The position numbers and the translations under genes were made by a program. From the NCBI GenBank assembly GCA_035610365.1, contig CM069439.1, positions 15,885,533 to 15,949,532 on the forward strand: 64,000 nt of DNA, read 5' to 3'. Below the pieces are notes generated by a model. That model saw only the letters and a list, made by a program, of their open reading frames with translations. It searched no databases and was not told the DNA's origin. The stretch comes from Aquatica leii (Eukaryota; Arthropoda; Insecta; Coleoptera; Lampyridae). How positions within the stretch are numbered: position 1 is the first letter of the stretch; each line of letters begins with the position of its first letter. This document shows positions 27,801-39,800 of the stretch, piece after piece.

Positions 27801-30800
27801 AATTTGAACAAAGTGCAGTTAAACTAGAAGTTAGGTAAGTTGTTTTTTATTTAAAGAAAAACGATAAACTAATTATTAACGTATTGGCACTAATTAAGTG
27901 TTATCAAAATAGACGTAGGACACCTTTTAAAATGTAAACATGATTTTTATATATTAAAGAAACTGGTGGGTTCAATTTGATGTATTAGGAAGTTTATTTG
28001 ATAAAGTTATCATTTGAGAGTACAGCTTCAAAATCTAGCAGTCTGTGCTATGGAACACCGTCTGTAGTGGCGACATCTATGTCAATTTATAGAGTTTGCA
28101 AGACAGTGCTAGTTTTTATTTGAATTTTATTACAAAATATTTATACACAGTAATTATTCTTGAAATTTATGTTTGTATCAACAAGCATTTGCAAGAATTA
28201 AAATATTATATAGTCATACAATTACATACAAGGAAACGCTATTCAGTGTATTTCAAATTCTGTCATTCGTAAACTTCGATTAACGGCATTTGAAACTGGC
28301 AAATTAAAAATGAACCAAAAGAAACCTAATTTAGAAGATATTTGGAGGTGAGTTTAAATTTTTTTTTTGAATATGAATTATTAGAACCGTTTTTTGTTGA
28401 AAACTATTTTTACTACAGCGACATCTTTTGGACATCGGTTTAATTAGTTTAACTAAAAGCTACCAAAATAATCTTTGGGTGTCAGTATCTTAATATTTAG
28501 GCAAAACTGCGTTTATAGTATGTTTTACCAACGATTTGTTGATTTATTCTACACGTAAAACACTGTATTTTGATTACAATTATATTGTTTTGTAATTAGA
28601 ACAATAGCTTCAACTATGTAATCGTATCATTTTTCTATAAATTCATGGTATTAAATTGTATATTATTAATAACAGTTAATCAAAAATAAACATGTTAAGT
28701 CTTAAATAACATGACGGATTTCTTTGAAATAACTTTTTGTTCAAATATTTAAAACTAACGAAGAGAAAGTTAGTTTATTTACCACGATGTGTCATTACTA
28801 TTAGAAACGAAAGTAATTGTTTATATAATTTGCAGCCCTAGGAACATTTGCGATGACTAATTGTTTACTGATAAGTGGATTCGTTTCATAATTTATCTTG
28901 AATAAACTTTGTATATTTCTATGCTCTCTGGTTTATATCAATTTTTACCGGTGTGAAGTTACTCAATTTATCCATACAAATTGTACTTTAGTTTAAGTAA
29001 CTTACACATGGATGTAATTCGATTTTAAGTATGAGTGCGAGGTTTAATTTTTATAGATCATATGATGTATGATAACATATCAAAAAATAAAAATGTAACT
29101 ATTTTTGCATAAAAAGTAATTTTTTTCTAACGACAAGTTATGTCGTTCAAGGCTCGCACCTACCACGGTTTAGTTTGAACTCGATTTAAAGTATGAATGT
29201 TCGCTTTAATTTTTATGCAAATTTACACACATATAGAACAGATGATGTATAATAACATATCAAAAAATAAAAATGTAACTATTTTTGCATAAAAAGTAAT
29301 TTTTTTCTAACGACAAGTTATGTCGTTCAAGGCTCGCACCTACCACGGTTTAGTTTGAACTCGATTTAAAGTATGAATGTTCGCTTTAATTTTTATGCAA
29401 ATTTACACACATATAGAACAGATGATGTATAATAACATATCTAAAAATAAAAATGTAACTATTTTTGTATAAAAAGGTATTTATTTCGAACGACAGGTGA
29501 TTGTCGTCCAGGCCCGCACCTACCACGGTTAACTTTGAACTCGATTCTAAGCATGAGTGCGCGGTTTAATTTTTATGTAAATTTGTACACATATAGAACA
29601 GATGATATATAATAACATATATCAATCAATAAAACTAATGATTCTTGCATAAAAAGTTGTTTAACGTTAACTGAAAATATTGTTGTCAGATGTTAATGTA
29701 TCGTGGATTTGATGCAATTTTTGCACTAATATATTATATATAAGGATGCACAGCATGAAGATCTTGTAAAGTGTAAAAGATACGGGGTAGCTTTAATTAG
29801 GAAAAAAATAACAGCACTTTGTCCTTGGCACTTTTTAAGCTATACAAAATGGAGTTTTCTAATTTTTGATCTAGCTAGATCTACAGCCCAGTTCATTTTA
29901 CAAAGGAATAAATTTCATCCTTATAAATTTAGCCTTTGTCAGGGTCTTACTCCTATTGATGAGAGAAGGCGATTATTTTTTTGCGAATGGTATACCAAAA
30001 AATCCAAAGGAGATAAAATTTTCCTTTAAAGTAATTTGGTCTGATGAAAGCATCATAACCAACAATGGCATTTTCAACCGGCGTAACAAACATTATTGGA
30101 CAACAGACAATCCACATTTAAAAAAACAGCAAAGCATTAACCTTGATTTAGTTTTAATATGTTTTTGTTTACCACAACAATTTAAATTCCGAAAGGTATT
30201 CTACCTCCTGCTGCAAACTGATTTAGACGATGCCTTGATTGAATTACCCTAAGCAACTGCCGGTTTCAACAAGATGGTGCCCCAGCGCATAATTCAAGAA
30301 ATGTTGGGAGTATTTGTCGCAGAGGTTTCCTGAAAAATTGATCAGAACTCACAGTAAAGTAGCTTGGCAAGCCATTACCAGATTTGAATTCGTTATGTTT
30401 TTTCTCTGGGGTCGTGTAAAAAACCAAGTGTATGACACAACTTTTAAAAATGAGGAACATCTGTTATAGCAGCAATTAATACAATCTCATCAGAAATGTT
30501 AGACCATGTTGTAAATTCTATTATAAAGAGAGCATACTTGTGTTTAGATCTATTTGAAAACTCGTAATAACTTTTTGACATTTTGCTTCAAAATAGGAAA
30601 AATCTAAAATTCAAAAACTTTGTAAAATTTTGAACACGATAAACAATGATGAATTTTTGCAACCGTGATGTAGACATACATACATTAAATAACTAAATCG
30701 CGCAAGCTTTAAACGGACAGTTTACTCTAATACGTATTTTATTATAAACTTTTGGTAACATTGTTAGTTTTTCATTATTTTTACTACAGACGCCATTCTT

Positions 30801-33800
30801 ATCTTGGACATGTATAATATATTGGTAAAAAAATTGCATCAAATTATACATCATCTATTCTATAGTGACTTCCAGAAAAATTGCAGCACCTAGAAGTTGT
30901 TGAACGATTTTATTGAAATTTTCAGGAAACGTCTATTTTCATGAAACAAAGTGATGATTAAAATTTAAAAACAAAAGCTTAAAAAGTTTTTTTAATAATG
31001 AGTTGCTCCGCCACGATTTGTAATGCACTCATTTAGACGTCTTGGCATGCTATCAATGAAGTGATCTATAGCTGCTTATGGTATATCGTCCCAAGCTTCT
31101 TGAATCCGTAGCTGGAGATCGTGTAAGTTATCTGGAAGGTGTGGTAAATTACCCAGTCGCCTACCAATCATATCCCACACATGTTCAACGGGCGACAAAT
31201 CAGGCGACCGAGCAGGCCATGGGAGGACGGCAATGTTATCTTTTTCCAAAAACCGTGTTGTAGCCCTTGCCGTATGAGGGCGCGCATTATCCTGCTGGAA
31301 AATGGGATTTTTCAGCCCTTGAAGATATGGAAGCCCAACTGGTTGTAGCACATTAGCAATGTAACCAGCTGCTTTAGGTTGCCGTCAATAAAGACCCCAT
31401 ATCATAACTCCTTGAGTGAGGGCTGTTTTGCGTTCTACAAAAAAATGTTGGATTTTTACGTTCTCCATGCATCCGTCTGACCCTCCTACGACCATCGTGG
31501 GCCCACAAGCAAAATCGGGACTCGTCACTAAACACAATTTGATGCCATTATTGCGCCCAATTAACCCTTTCGTTGGTCCACTCTAGTCTGCGTAGACGGT
31601 GAAGTGGTGTAAGGGGAAGATATAAAAATGAGCGATATGAACGCAACCCATAAGATCTTATCCAGCGATAAACAGATGACATTGACATTCTGAGCCTTCT
31701 TGTAGCCAAAACTCTTAAGCGAGGTTCTTTGCGATTTGTAGTCCTCCGAGGAAGTCCAGATCCACAGCGACGAAGTTCAACCCCTTCCTCGGACCATTTG
31801 GACCAACATCTCAATACCGATGAAACATTTCAGTTTACACGACGAGCAACTTCTCTTAGCGAAAGTCCGGCCTCTCTCATACCAATAATACGGCCACGTT
31901 CAAAATTACTTAATTGGACAAAATGTTGATGTTGACGTACTCTCGACATTGCTATCAAGTTCAGAATGAAATTGTGAACAAACAACAACAATTTGCAAAC
32001 TTGAGAATTACTAAATGGTCTACTACAAATTTATTGTTAGAGTAGTTACAAAATGTCCTGGCACTCGCCCCTCCATGCGCATATGATTTAAACGCGTCGA
32101 AAGTATTTGACAAATATGCTACTATTCAACTTATAAATGTAGTCATTCGCTTTATTTACTTCACGTTGTATTCGTACGTTGCCGATTGTTACAAATGAAC
32201 ATTTAATACAAATGTATTCAGTTAAGATATCAATCGTTAAAAAAAATCGATAATTACTAAATTTATACATTTGCCGAATGTTTTTAGGATGGTAATTTTG
32301 CTACCGAAGAGTACCGATTATAACATCGTTTAAATTTTTCAAATTGTAGAAATTCGCACCGCGCATCTCGAGTGCCAGGACGTTTTGTAATTACTCTACT
32401 ATGGAAACAACAGGAAAAAACAAAAAACTACTGGCTAGATTTTATTCAAATTTTAATCATCACTTTGTTTCATGAAAATAAACGTTTCCTAAAAAATTCA
32501 ATAAAATCGTTCAACAAGTTTTAGGTGTTGCAATTTTTCTGGAAGTCAGTATATTTTAGTGTAACGAATTTTAAAATTAATTTATATCAAAACCAAATAT
32601 TTAAACGATTTAATTTAATTTGTTTTAACTAGCACTAACAGTATTTAAGAAAAAACACATATTAATTTATATATTAATATCACTCAAAAAATAATGTCCG
32701 CGGATAACTTCTGTATATCTAAACCGGCAGTGGTGTTGTCGAGCCGGAACGCTCCGGAACGTCGTTCCGGTACTTCCTTTTTGGACAGGAACGCGTTCCG
32801 GAACTAAAGATGATTTGTGATAACGAGAATTGGCTGACGTATTGAAAAAAAAATTAAAAAGAATTCTTTCTAATTTTTGATGAATTTTTATATGTATTAT
32901 TATAAACAAGGGTTTGAACCGAACCCATACCGGAACGAACCGGCTTGTTTTTCCGAACCGTGATGTTGGTTTCCAGTATTGGTAGATGTTTTAAACTTTA
33001 TTAGTTTATTACAGTGATGCTAAGAAAAATGCCGACAAACGTACCGATTTCATCTGAAATGTGCATTGCTGGGAACCCCCCCCCCCCCCCCCGTCGTCAA
33101 ATTTGGGACATAAGATCGCACAGAGCGGCCGCCTACCCAGGATCGGCCCTGTCTATATAATTATATATACGCGTTCCGGTAAAAAAAAATTAGCACAACA
33201 CCACTGCTAAACCGGTATATGTTTATGTTTACAACACGTTCATCATTTATCTTAGCACACACGTTAATCACTTATTTATTTACACCGACAAAGTCGAAAA
33301 AATATTCTTCGTTATCGGAATCCAGAATATTCCATTATTTTTGATGAGCGTTTGGAAGGTTTCAAAAACGCTTCACTGTCCTCTTCTTAAAACTGTTCTG
33401 TCCCAGAACAGAAAACTGAATGCAGCGCCGGTAAAAAGGGCCGTGGCGATACCAACAGTTCTCTCAAATTTGATAACTTCGAACATAAAAGTAGCAGTTA
33501 ATGGACTTTTTCTGACCCAATGTTTTACTTGGATGGTTACTATAGATCAACACTGTTCCTTGGAAGAGGACCTCCAACATATTTCTAACTTCTAATCAAT
33601 TTGATTTAAGCCACAACTAATGTTGTGAAGCTCCATTTCTTTCTTGAGGTTCTATAATGCTCGAAGCGTCGGTCATCACGTAGTTTTAAGACTTTGACGA
33701 CCGCCGATTATTGTCTTCGTAGATCATCCAACTGTCCGAACTTCTTAAATACGACTGCAATCTTTTTGGACATCTCAAGATCTTTGCTCACGCAATGTGC

Positions 33801-36800
33801 GATGGCATAATCCATTTATGTTTAGAACAGATTTTGTCGTTCTTCGATTGTAACTCTAAACCTAGCTTTTCTAGAACTCTCGTACATGCTCATAAACTTA
33901 TCGAAATCCATTCCTTTGACTTGATTCCTGGTTTTGCTTGTTATTACTCTGTTTCGGACCAGGTCTTGGGTAATGTTGTTATCGCCAGCGAACGGAACTA
34001 AGCGATTAATGTGGACCGCTTTTGACTTGCCGCTGGGTGGTTTTTGGGAATATTACAACCACACCCCGTCGCCCGGTTGAAAACCACCGCCTTGACGTCA
34101 TATCTGGTCTTCATTCTGTCGCTGGCAATTTGAGTGTTGTTACAAACTACGTACGTACTTGATCTAGTTTCTTCATCAACTTGCTGCCGTAATTTTCTCT
34201 AGCGATTTCTTTTTCCGGTTTTCGTCTAAATTGGACGTCGCATGGCAATCGTATTGCGCGATCGAGCATGACACAAAGTAATGTTTGGCCTGTGCTTTCG
34301 TAAACAGATAATCGGTATACCATTAGGAAAATGTGCAAGTACTGATCCCAATCTCTTTGGTGTTCGGACACTACTTTGACTAAGTTCTTTCCCATTGTTT
34401 GATTCATTAGTTCAACTATGCCATCAGATTGAGGATGAAGAGGAGTCGTTCTAGTTTTAATTCCTAAAAGTCGGCTTTGGTCGGAATATAATTCTAACAA
34501 AACTCCAAATCGTTAGAAAAACTTTTTCATCAAAACATCGGACTGTGACTTGTTTCTTGATTGGGTATAACGTAACCTTCCGTCTATTTTGTGAAATAGT
34601 CCATCGCTACCAGGATGTATTTGTTTCCCGATTAAAATTGTGGGAACGACTATACAATGTCGATCGCTACTCTCTCTAAAGGACGTTATACTGTTTTATT
34701 GGTGTTTTGCGCTGGACCATTTCCTGATGCGCAAACCGATTTTCACTCTTAAAGCGCCTACTGCGCCCAGTATTCTTTGATGTTGTTACTCAAAGCACTC
34801 ACTTCTATTCAGGTTAGTCGTTGGCCATTTGCTTTCTAGTTCAGGATTACTTTTATATTGGGATCGTTTTTTTAATTGCGACGCAACTGCTTTGGTTTTG
34901 ACTTGTCATCAACCATAGCAGTTCTTGAAGACATTTGATCTCTTTTTAAGTCGCGAACAATGTCTACAGTCTGCCGGACTTAGCTTTCTGGACAAGACAT
35001 CAGCGTTCCGGCGACTGCTTCCGGCACGGTGTTCTGTGTCATAGTCATACTTTTGCAGTCTCTCCATTCATCTCGTCACTTGTCCGGATTACGAAACTGA
35101 TGAAACTGGTGGTTTGTCCTTAGTAAAAAATTTTGTCCATACAAATATAAGATTAGATTTTATTCAAATTTTAATCATCACTTTGTTTCATGAAAATAGA
35201 CGTTTCCTAAAAATTTCAATAAAATCGTTTAACAAGTTCTAGGTGTTGCAATTTTTCTGGAAGTCACTATATATGTGTGCAAGCTTGCATAAAATTTAAA
35301 CCGCGCACTCATACTTAAAATCTACTTCAAGGTTAATTTTGGTAAGTGCGGGCTCTGAACAACATCACTTGTGAAAGAAATAACTTTTTATATAAAAATA
35401 CTAACATTTTTGTTTTTTGATATGTTATTATACATGTACAAATTTGCATAAAAATTAAACCGCGCACCCACTTCAAAGTTAACCGTGGTAGGTGCGGGCG
35501 CTTGACGAAATCACCTGTCGTTAGAAATAAATAACTTTATACAAAAATAGTTATATTTTTATTTTTTTGATACGTTTTCATTCATCATCTGTTCTATAAG
35601 TGTGCAAATTTGCAAGCAAATTAAACCGCGCGCTCGTACTTAAAATCAACCTCAAAGTTAAACGTGGTAGGTGCGGGTCTTGCACATTACCTGTCGTTAG
35701 AAATAAATAAGTTTTTATACAAAAATAGTTACATTTTTATTTTTTGATCTGTTATTATACATAATAAGTTCCATATGTGTACAAATTTGTATAAAAACTA
35801 AACCGCGCACTCATACTTAAAATGGGCTTCAAAGTTAACCGTGGTAGGTGTGGGCCTTGGACGACATCACCTGTCGTTAGAAATAAATAACTTTTTATAC
35901 AAATATAGTAACATTTTTATTTTTTGATATGTTATTCTACATCATCTGTACTGTATGTGTGCAAATTTGAATAAAAATTAAACCGCGCACTCATACTTAA
36001 AATCCAAGTTCAAAGTTTTCCTAATTATTTTAGGGATACAAAATAATTTAATTATTATTAATAAAATGTAGTAAATATTACTCTATTATACTTGTAATCT
36101 ACATTTTATATGATGTTGTAAAATAGATGCCATACATCCATCTTTAATTTACTTAAACTGAGGTATATTTTTTATGGCTGAATTTATAGGTAACTTTATA
36201 CCGGTCAATTCTTCACGGTCTTAATGTCCTACATGTTTGTCTCTTGATGGGACTATTATATGTAATATAAAACATCATTCACCTTATCATACAGGGTGTT
36301 TGTCAAATGTGTTCTAAAAACTATATATAGATATAGATTCAGCAACAAAAAATCAACAGAAAAGTTTAAATGAGCATGTGGGCTCCAATTTTTCGTTTCA
36401 GAGATATTAGATACTTAAAAAAATATTTTTCTTCAAGTTTCATGTCAACTTTTTGCAGCTCTAAAGAGTCATTTTTACAATTTACTGTGTATACACTGCG
36501 TAGCTGTTAGTTGTTTATAGGTGGGCTTTTTGTTCTAAGAAGTAGCAAACTCTCCAATTTTATCAAAAATAATAACCGAGTTGATTAAAATGAGGTGATC
36601 TTGGTGGCCACGCGACCGCATCTCTTCTACCTATCCATTTTTGGGATAAAAATTATTTAAATGTTGACGTACGTTTAATGATTCTTCTAGGAATTGTGCG
36701 TAACTGTTACCGTTCAATCTAGCAGATAATTCAAATGGTTCTAGAAGTTCGTTGCCAATTAAGATTTTTCTTCAAATTTTCATGACAAAGTAATAGTCTT

Positions 36801-39800
36801 AGCAAAGCGGCTGTAAAAAAAATTGGGAAAATAAACGACGCCGATTGTCATCAATAGGTGCATAAGATCTTGAATTCTTAATGTGAAAACACTACATGTG
36901 AATGTGGGTTTGTATACCGATCAGCGTACATTCTTACTGCTCTACCACCATTGCAGTCAGCTTTTCCATAAGTCAAATGTATATCTTTATATTCTTCAAA
37001 AGTGTATTTTGGTATTGATAACTTGGAGTTGCCAAAATTAATATTTTGCCGACAAATTATCTGATCTGAACTAATTATCTGAAAACAGAAATCGGCGGTT
37101 GGGAATATGAGGCATCAGAATTATCCTATCAATCTGATGATTGTTCATAAAAACTCAATTATTTAATTGATACATCAATTATGTACTATGTGTGTCTAGA
37201 CAGTACAAGCCTTCTAATACCGCAAAGACGCCTGAAATATTTTTTTTAAATATCGAATATCGCTGAAACGAAGGGCTGATTTGAAACTTTTTTTTTCTGA
37301 TTTTGTATCTGAGTTTTTGAAACACCTTGTATACAATATACTGTATAGTCTGGATTTGGTCTGCCAAGTTATATAAGGTCCCTCACTGAATCCGGTAGTC
37401 TCATCAGTGAGGGTAAAATAATTTAGATAATAAAATCACACCTCGTGTTCGCTGTTTGGTAACGAACTTTTCTGTAATGTATATGTGATTTCATGTACTG
37501 ATTTTGTTAAACCACACGGTAAGCGTTTAGTTTTTGTCTTATTAAATACTTTATCCTGTTGTGAATGAACTTAGAGGCTTCGATTTGGATTTTAACGTTT
37601 GAGGTAAAAGATTTAACACTGACATCGCTCTTGTAAAACCATGCAAGTGTTCATAGCTTTCATAGAATTGTTATTAGTGCTTTCTTCTTTGATTTATTTT
37701 ACTAAATTCCAGGGCTGGGGAAACATCGAAACGAACATTTTCAGTTTTAATCCTTGCGTAGTAGTTATTCAGGAAAAAATGTCATCTCGTCTCGACTATG
37801 CTTTTTGATAAGTAATAACTATCACTCTTACTGAATACTTTTTTAGAACTCTGCAACCTTCCTTATTATGATTTGATTTTATTTCAGGCTTACTCCGTGG
37901 TTTTTCATTTAGAAAGAATTGTTATACAAAATTAAGTTTTTGTTAATAATGAGAATACTGTTTGAATTTTATTAATTTTTTATTATATTCTTAACTCTAA
38001 AGCCTAGATTTTTTAACTTTCCTTCGTACATTGTGTGCGGTTCTAGTTTTTTGTAATCGATTATTACTTTTGCGTTATTGACCATTTGTTGCAGTAAATT
38101 TATGATTTTAGCTTTTATTTTTGCTGTCATCTATGTTGGAAAATAAAATGGCGCATTAATAATTTGATTTTATTATTGCGTATTAAGGTACGTTTGACTA
38201 TTTAATATATAAGCACATTAAGCAGTAAAAATAAGATTAGTTTGGAGCTATTTTAAGTGGAATTTATAATGTATCAATCGATCAAAGACCAATTAGTGCT
38301 ATTTTTTGGGAAAAAACTAATTATTGGCATAACCTACGCCGTCGCGTCGTTTAGTCTAAGCGCATTGACTCTGGAGTCGAATCAATAGGTTGGCATCTAA
38401 TAGTCTCTGCTCACTAAAGTTGTACTACTACTCGGATGAAGTTCGTTCTCGCAGAGAAATTATGCGTGCAAGGGAGGTGATGTGTTGGTGACCAAAATTA
38501 ACAATGACTACTACGCAAAGACATCCCGTTCTTAGTCCCATCCAAGGACTGAGCATATCAACTTTACCTGTTTTACAAGCCGATTTAGATTTCAACGATA
38601 CAACTCTTTTTGCGGTTTATTGTTTTATAAAAAATTTTGTTGGGTGAGTTTTAAATAAACTTTTACATAACACCAACACTTTTTGTGATATCTTCAATGT
38701 GTACATGAATAAATAATTATACTTTTCAATGTCAATGGTTCACTAAGCTCTTGAAGGACACGCGGTTTTATTCTTTTTTCTTAGGTGTTCTTAGTTTTAT
38801 ATTTTTTTTCATAATCCCATAGCAATTTTTTACTTACTTATAACTTGGAAAGTTCTTTTTGATTGTATTTACTTAAAAACCAGGACTTTATTCAAAGGAA
38901 CTTACTTAACGCTTACGATGTAATTTCCATACTTTTTTTTGGTAGTATTTGTAACATTTTCATAATTTGTTACAGCACTGCTTCAAATACACCATCCATT
39001 ATCGACAAAAAAATTGAGCAAGCTTTGGTAAGTACAATATTTCATATATTGATTGTAAAATTACCTGTACTTGAAGTCATGTTTAAGGGTTATACAAACT
39101 CATAGGTTTTAGATTATTTCGTGTATTTGCCTGTACGTTGCAGGAGATACTTGGCATAGATCCAGATGTCCTTCGTCCTTATTCCCCCTTTTACACGGTT
39201 TTCCATTTTCTTAATTTGTGCAGCATAAGTGTATGAAAACTTTTACTTTTTTCCTAGTATTGAATTTTTTATTCTTGTTACAAATTATACTTTTTGTTGG
39301 CGTTGCAAATGGGTTTGCGTGTCAAATATCTTGAATTCTTTGAATTTTGTGCTATAATAATTTGTATTGAAACCTTGAAGAATCAAACACTAATAATAGA
39401 TTATCAACCTCATTAGGTGAAAATCAATGCAATATGTTGCTTTAGCACAATTAGCATGAAGTTTTATAACATTATCTAACGACTTACCGTGTGCATTATA
39501 AAACATTCGATTAGCCTCAAAATAGTAGTAAAAAGTGAAAACATTTTTTTAAATAATAGTCTGTGATAAAAGTGGTTCTTTTTGATAGGTAATTCATAAA
39601 TAATAGTTATCGTTGCTTTACCATCGTGTGAACGAGAAGAAGTAGAAGAAAGTGTGCACTAACTAATGACCAAGATAGTGGAATCAACAGAAAAAAGTAG
39701 AGGATGTAAACGAGGAAAAAAAGGTAATAGTGCAAAAAATGCAAATGCAAAAAATTTCATAACCATACGTTAAGGCAACACAAATATATATACGGAAAAA

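Noticed and set aside
29010-29660. Regular spaced repeats that could suggest a CRISPR array
   Set aside because: The period is 180 bp with no repeat/spacer division, the setting is eukaryotic, and inverted copies flank a transposase. It is a satellite.
33341-33595. Open frame of 84 residues at 33.3-33.6 kb
   Set aside because: It overlaps the minus-strand pre-LTR and macro region of Gypsy copy 2 on the other strand.
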